Below, in pieces: positions 1-11,355 of a DNA stretch of 64,000 nt. The position numbers and the translations under genes were made by a program. The notes beneath the pieces are model-generated. The model searched no databases and was not told the origin of the DNA. It saw only the letters and a list, made by a program, of their open reading frames with translations. How positions within the stretch are numbered: the first letter of the stretch is position 1; every line of letters starts with the position of its first letter. The stretch comes from Icerya purchasi (Eukaryota > Arthropoda > Insecta > Hemiptera > Monophlebidae), in assembly GCA_039619475.1 (NCBI GenBank), contig CM077116.1:4650001-4714000 (forward strand), given 5' to 3'.

Positions 1-800
1 CTGGGGACCCAGAGCATATCAATGTGGATAGCACGAAGTTTAGCACAAGTTCAATTAAAATTCTCCTTCGGTGCAGCGGTGTTCTGATTCAGAACTTTTT
101 TTCTTTTGCGTTTTCATTAATACATATTTTGTCAAGAAGGAAGCTTCTAGCAGAATTTAAAAAATTTCAACACGGTATTTAATGCACAAAATACATGTAC
201 ATATTATATAAAATATAAGGATGATTATATACGTCAAACTATGTAAATCTATGGAAAAAAGTGGTAGGCAACTGCGTCGAATGGTTCATGTCGTAGGTAT
301 GAAGGAAATAAAATTACCAACATGTGTACTTTATAGCGGACTGCTCCTAGGAAAGCAAACAACAGATACAAAAGTCAAATATTGGAGTTAATAAAATTAA
401 TTGGGATGAGAAACAATTGAGAACAACAAACAACTGATGACCGAGAGAGAACCAGCTGCGATAAAAGCTAAAAATCGAAGAGAAAGAAACACAGCCCCGA
501 AAAAATGTGCATCATTAATCTGTCGGTCTGTGGAAGTGTTCGTCAAGTTTGAATTGGACTGACTTCTTACCTCTGTACTCGTAATTGATTCAACAACCTC
601 TTCCTTTTTACTTTATTACCCTTTTCATATGTGTACTTTACTCGAACTTATCGGTCCTAGTATATACTTATATTTAACAGATACAAGTATAACAAACATA
701 TTTAAAATATTTTACAACATTCAGAAGAAATATGTATATATGGAAAATTTAATTAAAAAATATCATAAAATTATATATTAGACATGTGGATAACACTTTA
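1..800. other. intergenic AT-rich DNA, no feature seen
   Basis: I see no open reading frame, splice pattern or repeat that I recognise here. The sequence is AT-rich with short homopolymers and TA runs. It leads into an ATA trinucleotide run at about 820-840, just before the Penelope-like remnant. Confidence 0.6.
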
Positions 801-849
801 ATTATTTTTGGTGGAAGCAATAATAATAATAATAATAATACTAGAAATA

Positions 850-1690
850 ATATTTTATACTAAAAGCAATTGAAAAAAATAATGGCTACACTGAGGAAAA
901 AATAGAAAAATTAATGCATAAAATAAAATCAAAATTAAAATATAAATACAAGAAAGTAATACTAAAAACAACAAAGGCTGGATAACATTTACTTTTATAA
1001 ACAACAGTATATACAATTTAAGTGATTTATTTGAAAAACAAGGATTTAAGCATTTAAAACCAATAATAGTAATCTAAAAAATGAAAATAATTACCATAAA
1101 CAAAGAAAATAATAATATATATATATGAAAATAGGGGAATATATAAAATAAACTGCACTGATTGTGGGAAAGCATACACATTGGTCAAACAGGTAGAAAA
1201 ATTAACTGTAGATACCATGAACATATTAAATCATTTAATAATGATGAAATAGAAAAATCTACTTATGCGGAACATTTAATAATAAATAAACATAAACCAA
1301 AATTCATTAGAAAAAACTCTTATAGCTGAAAACTATTATATAAACAAAAATCTAAATTTAGAATATTAAATGACCAAATCTCAAATAATAATAAACCCCT
1401 TTTTAATATAAAAATTTAAATTTAAATAATTTAAAATTTTAAAATTAAAAAGTTATTTGTTTTAGTTTATGTTATCTGGTTTTTTAACATTTATAATATG
1501 TCGACTTTAAAGTGTTAATTTAAAAACTATATAAATCTTTCTATGTTCCATTTTGACCTCAGTGTGATTTAGAAGTTGGTTCTGATCACACATACATTCA
1601 GTTGTTATGATCGTTAGCTGATGATGGGTTATGCCCGAAAATTTTTCTGAATAATTAATCACTCTATATTTTTAATTTGTTTGTTATTAT
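850..1690 (+). mobile_element. Penelope-like retroelement 3' remnant (GIY-YIG endonuclease)
   Basis: Translation in shifting plus frames reads KINCTDCGK followed after a frameshift by HIGQTGRKINCRYHEHIKSF and STYAEHL (about 1140-1290). This is the GIY-YIG endonuclease pattern of Penelope-like elements: a Cys-X2-Cys before the YIGQTGR block, an Arg-X3-His, then an FAEHL block. A lysine-rich stretch reading IEKNNGYTEEKIEKLMHKIK at about 870-940 matches the RT-to-endonuclease linker of these elements. The catalytic motif reads HIGQTGR instead of YIGQTGR, and frameshifts and stops break the frame, so it is dead. No reverse transcriptase core lies upstream, so the copy is 5'-truncated. The 3' part carries a CTGATGA...GAAA motif at 1618-1640, described separately. 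The family call comes from recalled motifs, not a database search. Confidence 0.72.
1618..1640 (+). other. hammerhead-ribozyme-like core in Penelope 3' region
   Basis: CTGATGA (1618-1624) is followed by a short GGG/CCC stem with a five-base loop and then GAAA (1637-1640). This is the layout of the conserved hammerhead core that Penelope-like elements are known to carry in their terminal regions. An unpaired T separates CTGATGA from the stem, and I did not find convincing stems I and III. It is probably a degenerate ribozyme or only the family signature. Confidence 0.4.
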
Positions 1691-1699
1691 CTGTTAAAT

Positions 1700-4110
1700 C
1701 TTACTATATTTTTATATCTAACAAACAGGGTGTCGAATGATTATATATATATATGTACTTATATAATCTCGAGTTGAACCTCGTCATGACGAGACTTCCT
1801 AAACCCTCAAATGCTGGTTTTCTATAACTCTTATGGAAGAAACGGTTTTAACTGACTATTTCTAAAATGAAATAAATTTCTTATAGGCGTAACGCAAAAA
1901 CATTACGTGTATATACATATTTGGCCGGGAAGTTTTAAGATTAGCAAACACTGGACATAGACTCTTTTGACGAAATCGGTAAGGTAAGTTAAAAAAGAAT
2001 TGGAAAAGTGACAACAATTTTCAGACACCTAGCCGTTAAGTTGTTAACTGACGAAGTAGATTATTTTTATATTTTTCATAAAGTTTTTTCCTTTTCCTTA
2101 TTTTATTCATTTTACTTTTTTCCTTCAAACGAAAAATATCATCAGCGTGCACCTGTCGTAAAGCTCGTCGACTATGGGTAAAATATCGTTTGAGGAAGTT
2201 CCCTTATTTTCCAATAGATAGCGCTGTGCATACATATTATCCTGTAACTCTACATCGTGGTGAACGATAGTCAAAAATTCGTACATTATTAATCTCTGAC
2301 GAAAATTTAAAATTTAAAACATTTACTTATCAACAATAGTCCGATGTTTGGATGTGGTGCTATATACAGGAGGAATGTTTCCTCTCTTCGTACGATTTCA
2401 CAGCGTGAGACATGTAGCATGTTCAGTAGGCGATTACGTTTTATTGCATACAGGTAACCGGCAACGTCCTTCGGTTTTCAAAGTAGTTTGTCACCCCAAG
2501 CATTTCGTAAGATGTACACTGCGGTTCAAGAATGCCGTTAATCGTTCGAGGTGTTCTAAACTTTTGAATCCGCTGAGAGTAGTCTATGCCGAATTTTATT
2601 ATAGAGAGAATCTTCCGATTTAGCCATTGACGTAAAAATTATAGATTACGGAATCCGTAAAAAAATTGTATGCCATCTTTATTACAATGATACGTCATCA
2701 TTATAGCGTGCACAGATTTTCCTTAAATTCAAACTTATTCGGAGAAAACCCCAATATTAATCGCGTCGTTAAAGTGCGCCCAGCAGTCGCTGAAAGATTT
2801 GTACGACGCACTAAAAGTAGCGTAATTAGCAAAATCGAGTAAGAAATGTCTGCATTTCAATGACTTCTTTTGGCTACATAGTTGGCGAATAATATTTATT
2901 TTTGTAAATACTGTTCGCAATTAGTGAGCAGTTTAATTTTCCTATCTGGCACGTACTCTGCAAGTTGCGGAGTTTAAGCAAATTTTAGAAATAAGCAGTC
3001 AAAATATGCGGATAACAAAACTCGTAATTTACACAAATATAAAATGTTCAACTTGTTGAAATCGGTGATTGTTTTTCTTTTTTACACACGGATAATTTTA
3101 TTTACGACGTTTTACTTACCTTCAAATAAATCCATTAAAAAAAAAAAACAAAAAAAAAACTTCAAAATTATTTTAAAAAAAGGCGTAAAACGGACTTAAT
3201 TATTAGCGTACTCAATGTTATGACGGCAAATTTTAATCAAAATCGAAGTAAACAGAATTTGTTTTTCATAATAAGTAAGTCGGCAATTGATAATTACAAT
3301 CCGGAAACAGATCATAAACGGCGTTTGTTCTTTTTAAAAAAAAGTTCAAGAAAAAGTACGAAATCGGAGAGACCTTCTTTCATTGAAAATATCGAAAGTG
3401 TTTGTTTATTCTGGGCATTTTAAAGCTTAAAAGTTTTCTGTCGCCGAATTCGAATTCTCACCTTTAGCCTGCTCGCGAGTGTTCTTATAGACTAATATAA
3501 TTAGGTGGCGACGATCGAACTGTTTAATGTAAAGTGAACACAGACAATAGAGGTAATCCCGTCTGCTAACTTGAACATTTTTTTTAACGACATAAAAGTG
3601 AACACATCTATGAAGATATTTCGTATAAATGTATCATTTACTTTTTCTGTTATTTTTCCGATCTGAGCAAAATATCATTCGGATGTTAATAAGCAAACAT
3701 TTATATTCTAGTACAACGTGATATACATAAAACCAAAAAAAGGAGAAATGAGGAACAAAAAAGAGAATGACAACTGAAAAAGCAAATAAATAAAGAAAAT
3801 ATAACCTAATTAATTAATTAAAACTGTAAATAGACGAGTATCTGAGTAATAATTTTTAAGTTTCAAAATGGTAAAGATCGATTTAAACACTGCACGTTTT
3901 ATTGCGTATCGCATATTTCTTTTGAAACAGATACTAGGTTTGCGATGATTGAAGATTTAAATTTCACTTTATTCATATGGCGTTTAAGTTTAATGTAGTT
4001 AGAAAATAGTAGAGGTACATATGTATGTATATTTTTTTAATATTATTTGTTCGTTCATTCTTCATTGAGTCATTAAGTTATCGGTTTCGATTTACTTTAT
4101 AAAAAATTAA
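1700..4110. other. intergenic DNA, no supported gene
   Basis: The stretch is AT-rich with scattered short open frames. The longest plus frame (2348-2623, 91 codons) begins at TTG, has no splice context and matches nothing I recognise. A 14-bp palindrome CTCGTCATGACGAG lies near 1783-1796. Poly(A) blocks occur at about 3137-3180. Confidence 0.5.
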
Positions 4111-4111
4111 A

Positions 4112-4155
4112 TAAAATATATACATATACATATATATATATATATATATATACAC
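4112..4155. repeat. TA/TACA microsatellite
   Basis: A run of TATACATATACA passes into pure TA repeats. It is a simple sequence repeat with no coding potential. Confidence 0.85.
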
Positions 4156-4624
4156 ATACTGTTTTGTTTTGTATATGTGTGAGTGAGAGATTCGTTCGGA
4201 AACAGCGCCGAGTAGACATGGTTAATCAGATGATAAGGAGAATTTGGGTGTACGAGAAGCGATTAACAGCGCTGTGTATGTCGGCGATATTGAAAGGATA
4301 TTATTATTATTCGGTTATGACACGATTTTGGTTAATTGTTAAGGTAATTTGATATGCATCTTTTTCTGCATTTTAATAAGAATGATCAGTAAAAAATGAA
4401 TAATTTAATGTTAAATTGTGTATGTATATATATAAATATCTCTAATAAATTTAAAACTTAACAAGCTATTAAGATGATATATACAAAACGGAACATTCTT
4501 AGAAAGAAAAAAAAGGAACGTAGAAAATAATTATTTGACTGGAGAAAGAAAAAATCGCAGAATTTATTATGTTGCGTTACCTCAATCAGGTGGAAGTTGG
4601 ACCGAATCTTGCAGAACAGGTAGT

Positions 4625-5230
4625 CACAGGGGCTGCTAGAGGGGGGCAAGGGTAGGCAGTGCCCACTCTAGAGAACTCGTTGCCCCCTTCAGGAGAATCG
4701 TCTAAATGTCAAACAGAGAAAAATTTGAAAAGTGTAAAAGTACGATATCGTGATTATCATAATAATTTCCTATGCGCATGCAGGCCATCTGACGACATGC
4801 TCCAAAATAGATTTTCACATATGTCTTTCTTGCATATAGAGAATGAAATAGTCAAAAACACAATAACTTCTGAGGCAGTCTTTAATCGGTTCAGCGAAAA
4901 ACACAGAAAATTGAAACTTATATAAGAAAGGTATGTAAAGTATATTATAATAAACTGTATCTTATTTTGAAATATTTTGATTCTTTGGTACAGATTTACA
5001 TAGTATTCAAAAATTAACTGATCTGTAAATAAAGCCCGTTTTTAAATAAGCTGTTAATTATTTCGGTTATATATTTATTTAAGTTATTAATTTTATATCA
5101 AATTTTTAATATAATACGATTATGTGTGTACACACACATATACATATATATATATATATACATATTCAGCTGGTCAACTGCCCCTAGGAATTTTTTTAAG
5201 CTATGCTCATGCAGGTAGCCGGATTAGACA
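4625..5230 (+). mobile_element. hAT-type DNA transposon remnant
   Basis: The segment opens with a C/G-rich stretch (ACAGGGGCTGCTAGAGGGGG, then GGGCAAGG and CAGTGCCC) that resembles the ends of hAT elements. It contains the C-terminus of a hAT transposase (4735-4925). Near 5170-5185 it has CTGCCCCTAGG, which could be the remnant of the other end. Boundaries and target-site duplication could not be fixed. The internal length is far below that of an intact hAT, so this is an internally deleted or decayed copy. Confidence 0.5.
4735..4925 (+). pseudogene. hAT transposase C-terminal fragment
   Basis: The open frame ends with NRFSHMSFLHIENEI, then ITSEAVFNRFSEKHRKLKLI and a stop. This is the last part of the hAT dimerisation domain seen in zinc-finger MYM-type-1-like transposases, which usually reads R-L-S-x-L-A-x-L-S-I-E-N-E-x-A followed by an F-A-x-x-K-x-R-K tail. 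Only about 45 residues resemble the family. The N-terminal zinc finger and catalytic core are missing, so it has no activity. The family assignment is from remembered motif patterns. Confidence 0.55.
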
Positions 5231-5586
5231 ATCACAGATAGGTCAATATTTTTATATTAAAATTTCTTGCGTTTTTTATTTATTTATTGAGTATCTTTTG
5301 TCATATCTGATTGATTTGTTTTTCGTATTTATTATCTGCGTTTGCGGTATATTACATTTGTTTGTTTTTTTATTTATATTATTCGTATTACAGTGTATTA
5401 GGTGTTTTTGCAGAGCTCTATTTTATTAGCAATAATTACGAACCGAATCCTATAAAATTTCATTGCATGAGTGTTATATAGTAATCATTACAATATATTT
5501 TTGCCGTGATTATAATAGCATTTGTTGCTTGTTCCGACCGAACCTTGTAAAATTCACCTGGGTCAAGTTTTAATCAAACTACAACA

Positions 5587-5730
<144 letters not shown>

Positions 5731-5734
5731 AATG

Positions 5735-7050
5735 ACTATTTCATTCTTCTACTAGGAATAATAAGAAAATTCTGAAATAAAATCTGTAACGTTTTTACGC
5801 TTATGTTCTCATTTTGCGAAGAACAGTCAATTGAAGCAGATTCTTGTATAAGAATTATAAAAGAGGCTAGCACTTTGGTGTACCTGTTCACGGCAAAATC
5901 AGCGAATAGGCATGTAGAGTACAAAGTGCGCCTCCCTTATACTCTCAGCAGGGTTTAATATACTTAGCTCAGCGTACTTCGGGAGGCTGGTTCTTTATGT
6001 GTTTTTGCACCATGTTAGTACGGTCATCGTAATTCATTTTACCGCTGTTAACCTTGAAATCATTTACATTGTTCCCGCGTGAGTGGGAAATGTTATGAAG
6101 AATAAAAACTTGGAGCTGTTCATGTCCCCATCGCTGAGGAATCTGCAAACATTCGAAGGATGTACATTTTTTTTCGAAAAATAATTCTCGTAAAGAAGAA
6201 ATTTTATTGGAACATTATTAAATAACGCCAGCGGCCGTTCGGTCTAATTATTCTGCAGTCGTGTAAGTATCGATAAAAAATTAAAAAGAAAATTTAGGGA
6301 ACCCGGTACTTACAAGATTTGATTGTTCATTTAGGTCGCAGTTCACTGGTATTTTTTCACACCTTCAAGATCTCACGATGCACGCAGTGTGTGTGGTCTT
6401 GCTTAGATGAATCTGATGGGAGCTCCAATTTCATTCCCAGTACCGAATAGGCGGATCTTTTGCAAAACTTCTGCCGAACGGTTTGGAAATTGATTTCAAA
6501 CGATGCGGGTATCGATATGGTTTTTTTTTCAGTCGTTTGCGGTACCCGCGATAGGTCGCGTCGCGACCATCATCCAGGTACTGTACATATTGTTATTTAG
6601 CTGCAGTGACAGCGGCGGTGGCGACGGCGGCACCGATCAGACTTGTACCGGTTGGGTGCGTGTGCGGTATGGTAGGGGACAAGATGTTGAGCCTGGCGTG
6701 TGTAGGATAAATGCACGATTGGAGAGGGGGTCGCGTGCCTCGAGTTAATCTGGATTTAGAGTGGATCCGCCGATTAGGAAAAGCGCGCGATATTCAGCCG
6801 AGTACAGTTCTCGCCGGTGGATAGCTGCAGACGATTATTGTGCTCTCCGTTCGACCGAGATCGGAGTTTTTTCCGCTTCGAACACGAATTTTTTCGGCAA
6901 CCGATATCGGTCGATACTTGATGTTTTTTCTCGATCGCGTACAGTGCTTTCACTTCGCCGAACTTGGGTTCTTTTTTATTTATCATTATCATTATTCTAA
7001 TTATTATTATTATTATTATTATTCTTAATCGTATCTGATTTAGTCGAAAA
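5735..7050 (+). promoter_or_regulatory. upstream region and probable 5' leader of the bHLH gene
   Basis: From about 6480 the base composition becomes clearly GC- and CpG-richer than the surrounding AT-rich DNA, and it stays so into the bHLH coding region. This suggests a promoter and 5' UTR. A (ATT)n run at about 7000-7024 sits immediately before the start codon. An upstream ATG frame (6503-6748, 81 codons, a GGGDGG-type Gly run in the middle) could be a uORF if the leader starts that far upstream. I could not pin a TATA box or initiator. 5735-6480 holds nothing I recognise. Confidence 0.4.
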
Positions 7051-7941
7051 ATGGAAGGCGTAATCGTCGCTGATCCGTCGCCCATAGTGGTATTAGATAC
7101 GAATAACAATAACAGCAATAGTAATAACAATAACGATAACAATAATAACAATAGTAATAATAATAAGAATAATAATAATGTTATCGGTAACAAACGATCG
7201 ACCGACCGAGAGGAAAAGTGCGAAAAGTACTCGTTGCGGCCGAGGGCCTGTACGAAACGCGACGAAGGAGACGAAGGCGACTTCGAGTGCTGGAAGCCGA
7301 GGAGTAAGAGCAAACGCAGGCCGAAACAGAAGCCAGCTCCGCTGAGCAAATATCGTCGGAAAACGGCCAATGCGAGGGAACGATGCAGAATGCGAGAAAT
7401 CAACGAGGGCTTCGAGGCACTCCGGAAAGTGCTACCGCACTTATCGTCGACGGCCACCACTAACAGTAGCAATAACGAAAAGCTGACCAAAATATCCACA
7501 CTGAAGTTGGCCATGAAGTATATAACCGCCCTGAACAAGATCCTGCAGGAGCCGTTCAACGGATCCGCTCTTCAGTCGCACGACATCGAATCGGACGTCG
7601 AATCGTTTCTCAGTAGCGAGTACACTTTGACGCCGCCGCCGGACATGAACGAGCAGGCCTTTACGTCGCCGGCTACCTTTAGCGATTTATCGAACGATTT
7701 CTCCGATCAACTGCTCTCGCCTGAAGACTTCTCTTCATCCGACGTCTCATCGATAAATACGTCCACGTGCGACATATCGCTCGTCTCGGCCAACGATTTG
7801 GTCTCGTCAAATTGCTGCTTTGGCGGCGGAATAAGCGATTTCGTGAACGATTCGTTCGCCTGCTGTAGCTTGCCAGAAATCACGTTCGACGACTCCGCTT
7901 ATATGTTGGACGACGCGGACTACGTCACTAGCTTTACGTAA
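7051..7941 (+). CDS. dei: bHLH transcription factor, delilah (taxi)-like
   Basis: This uninterrupted 296-codon frame encodes a nuclear basic helix-loop-helix factor expected to dimerise and bind E-boxes. The basic region is RRKTANARERCRMREIN (residues 102-118), with the conserved Glu of the ARER block that contacts DNA. Helix 1 follows to about residue 129. The loop is long and Ser/Thr/Asn-rich (about 130-143). Helix 2 reads KLTKISTLKLAMKYI (144-158) and runs to about 166. This RKTANARER plus LTKISTLKLAMKYI pairing fits the insect Delilah subfamily better than atonal, neurogenin or twist types. In flies Delilah acts in muscle-attachment (tendon) cells and wing cells. Residues 17-43 are almost pure Asn, a microsatellite-derived tract. 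A YSLRPR patch (60-65) and a Lys/Arg-rich block (84-94) precede the bHLH. The C-terminus is acidic and Ser-rich, consistent with transactivation. The ATG is supported by an in-frame TGA at 7036-7038. Candidate poly(A) signals are ATTAAA at 8172 and AATAAA at 8996. Confidence 0.88.
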   Translation: MEGVIVADPSPIVVLDTNNNNSNSNNNNDNNNNNSNNNKNNNNVIGNKRSTDREEKCEKYSLRPRACTKRDEGDEGDFECWKPRSKSKRRPKQKPAPLSKYRRKTANARERCRMREINEGFEALRKVLPHLSSTATTNSSNNEKLTKISTLKLAMKYITALNKILQEPFNGSALQSHDIESDVESFLSSEYTLTPPPDMNEQAFTSPATFSDLSNDFSDQLLSPEDFSSSDVSSINTSTCDISLVSANDLVSSNCCFGGGISDFVNDSFACCSLPEITFDDSAYMLDDADYVTSFT

Positions 7942-10900
7942 AAAGCGAAATTGAGAGACTTCTAATACCTAGGTATTTATACGAGCCCATTTTATGTGTA
8001 AGAATCTTTTTAGCTAATTTATGCGATAGATAGTTTTTAATGTTCTACGTTTATTTATTACTCCCCCCCCTCCTTTTAGGCTATTTATTATATCGTATAT
8101 ACATACATATATATATATATTTAGCGGAAGTCAATTTTGTTTTAGAAATTTTCTTTATTGTTTTTAATTTAATTAAATTAAGGCGCAAATGGACTTTTTT
8201 AAAAGTAGCTTATCGAAATTATAAACTTCACCGCCGCTGTTCAGAAAAAATGATAATAATAATAGTAACAGATGTAACGGTGAATTAGTATAATAACCAA
8301 AAAAGTCTTTCAGATTATATAGATTACTTTAAATTTTTGAAAATTCTAACGGTTTCACTTGAAATTGATTTGAAATGACGAAAACGAGTTAATTTTTTCC
8401 GCTCTCTCTACTATCGATTTCATATACTTTGGAACGACAAAAAAATAACAATATTTATAAACTAAACTTTTTGGCAAAACAATACATAATAATATGACAA
8501 ATCTATCTATCTATCTATATATGTTTAGGAATATTCTTTTTTTTCTTCTTTTTCTTTTCGTTTATAATGAGAAAACCCGGCAGAATATTTAACGAAAATG
8601 TTTAGAAATTACTCGAACCTTTTGGTCGCTAAATGAAATTGAGAGTAAAACAAAGAAGGAAAGTGTTCTGGAAGCAAAGTATTTTTTGCTTTTTTGCTAT
8701 TTGCGATAATTGTAATTCTATGGCGATGTTGGTAAATCGAATTCTTTGCCGGCCTGTTGTTAAATATTCATTAAACATTTTCTCTTTACCATATCGTAGA
8801 ATCGAGCTCCATTTTTTCAGTTCATTTAATCGTTAATTGATATATCATCATTAACGCTGGTTTTCTTAATATTTTTTAAAAGTTTACCATTTTATATCCA
8901 AACTTTCGCGATTTATTTCTGACACTCTTAAAAGTGATAATTGCATTTTTTTGGCTAATCTTTGCTGCTTAAAATTCGGCTGACTGCACTGCTTTAATAA
9001 ACGTTTTGTAACATTCCCGTCCGAATCAAAAATGAAAATAATTTTTAAAAAACAACAAAAAAAAATTGTTTTTTTTAAATTTGTAAAATGAAAAAACGCA
9101 AACAATTTTTAGATCCTTTTTAGCTTAAGAGAAATTGGAAAAAGCCCGATTAGCGAGTGCTACAATAATACCGTTTTTCATTTCTCCCGCAAATGATCAA
9201 AGTAACTGCCTACAAATAATACAGTTTCAAAAGGTTACTCGAGTAGAGTGACAGGGCAAAATAAAGTCAGTAGGACATTTCTAAAAAAATTAAAATAATT
9301 TGAGAAATGGAAAAAAAAGATATAAAAAAAATAATCGACGACCATCTCTGCCCAAATGTAAATATAGTCTGCGGTAATAGAAATGATGTGATCGTAATTA
9401 GTTAAACTTAATCGAGGAAATTCTTTCTGAATATGGAAACCGTAGTCTGCTGTGCTAATTTTTAACGAAATGGAACTCGGTCGAAATTATGTAAATTATT
9501 AATAAACAAATGAATTCCGATAAAATCGGCAGCAACTTTGCGATTGTACGAGTTAAAGAAAAATTAATTTTTCAAATAAAATTACTTGGCGCGCACTCCA
9601 TTCTGCAGTTTTGCGATAAAATTAAATTGTTCGAATTAATATTATTTGCCGTAGTAAATTTCAGAGCTACTTCTCTTTTCGCCCGGCCAATTAGAGTTTA
9701 ATACGAGTATGTATTTCATTTACGATGTATACACGTTTTTAAAAATGAATGTTTCTCGCAAACGTTTAAAAAGAAAAATTCTTAAACTTTGGCAAATTAA
9801 TAAATTATTAAAAACGGTTAAAGCATTACGACGGATATATGTGTGCAGTAAGAATCGCGTGCCAAGTAGACTTTAGCCGACAACAGTTATAATGTATAAA
9901 AGTAATAGTTTATTTATACGAGAAAATGCAATCAAACTCCGGGTGGGGGAATGTTTATTAACAAAAATTTGTCGAAAACTGCAATTATAGTTTTATAGAC
10001 CAAAACGCGAATTAAGAAAAGAAAAAAATGTATCTTGAAATAAATTTACGCAATTTTTAAAGTAAATTTCGTTAAAATCACACACTGCGTAGTAAATGTA
10101 AATAATAGGATTTAAACTAATAAGTCAATTGTATAAACTGTGATTACATATTGCCCCCATACATGTGGCTGTTAATTTTTGTAATCGTTAAATGTGCAAA
10201 TATATTTATTCGCGAACAGTTAATAAATGTAGACTACTTTTTGCGGATCTCAAGACAAGATTCACGGCAAAGTTGTACGATAAACTTGTATGTTTAACAT
10301 CCGAAACTGATCGGCATTCTTTAATTATTGGGAATATATATGTATATATATTTTTTTTTTCTTTGATTATTTTTTTTACACATTAATTCCGTAATTAAAA
10401 ATTAAAGTGCTCTTTTAATGCATTATCTGAAAATAAAATAGTAGCGTTGCTATCATAGACGTGATTTTGTGTAGCAACCTACAAAAAGAGAGCCTGATAA
10501 AATTAAATAAACGATTCGGTAGTCAGTTTTCATTGAACGTTTTTAAATTAATTTTCTAAACTGCTTGCAAGATTCTCGATTTTATACAGGTTTCATTATT
10601 AAATCATATTTAAAATGAAAAGAAGAAATAGATATTAGCCTGCTTTCACTGTAAGATTCTTTTCTTTTTTTTTCTCTTTTTTTTGGTAAAATAATTATTT
10701 CATTGATAGGTTCTGAACATTTATTTCGACCTATTTATGAGTAAATCTAGAAACTAAATAAAATTAAAAATCGATATATGATGGATGGTCGCCTAAAAAG
10801 TTGACGTTTATTTTTAATTAATGATTAAAAATCGTCTCATTTCGTAATTGCATTAATACATGTCGGTTTTTTGAAAATTAAAACAAAGTTTCGTAAAAAT

Positions 10901-11200
10901 CCTCGACAGTCTACCAAATACTAAATTAAAGTGTAGATTTTCGAATTAATTTGAATTTCCTGCTCCGTACATAAAAATTAAAAACAGCTTTACAAACGAA
11001 TTTGAAGAATTCGTTTAATTTTATTCTCTAATAATTTTGAAATTTGAAGCGAATTTTTGAAAATATTTTACTTCCAGTGAACGATATTATTTTGAAACTG
11101 CGCAGGAATAGAGAAAATTCTCATTATAAGTGGAGGATCGATAGATTTTTATCAAATTCATCATCAAAAAAAAAACAACTAAAATATCTCTATTACATAT
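7942..11200. other. 3' flank of the bHLH gene and intergenic DNA
   Basis: The first kilobase is probably 3' UTR. After that I see only AT-rich DNA with simple repeats, including a CTAT run at about 8500-8518 and a poly(C) stretch at 8063. No second gene, splice-site-bounded exon or transposon remnant could be supported here. The low repeat density compared with the rest of the window is consistent with regulatory DNA around a developmental regulator, but that is inference. Confidence 0.45.
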
Positions 11201-11203
11201 CGT

Positions 11204-11320
11204 TACTATTATTATTATTACTATTATTATTATTATATTATTACTATTATTATTATTACTATTATTATTATTATATTATTACTATTATTATTATTACTAT
11301 TATTATTATTATATTATTAC

Positions 11321-11354
<34 letters not shown>

Positions 11355-11355
11355 T
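11204..11355. repeat. ATT-type minisatellite with 38-bp higher-order period
   Basis: The tract is built of ATT triplets broken by regularly spaced ACT and ATATT variants. From 11206 a 15-bp block (CTATTATTATTATTA) alternates with a 23-bp block ending in ATATTATTA, giving a 38-bp unit repeated three times before it passes into pure ATT. This points to segmental expansion of an already interrupted microsatellite. Confidence 0.85.

Noticed and set aside
2348..2623. 91-codon plus frame with a GDYVLLHTG patch slightly like a BAH domain
   Set aside because: It starts at TTG, the similarity is limited to a few residues, and there is no exon structure.
6774..7559. 261-codon minus-strand open frame rich in Leu/Ser
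   Set aside because: It is the antisense shadow of the bHLH gene. Its Leu runs are the complement of the poly-Asn and ATT repeats.
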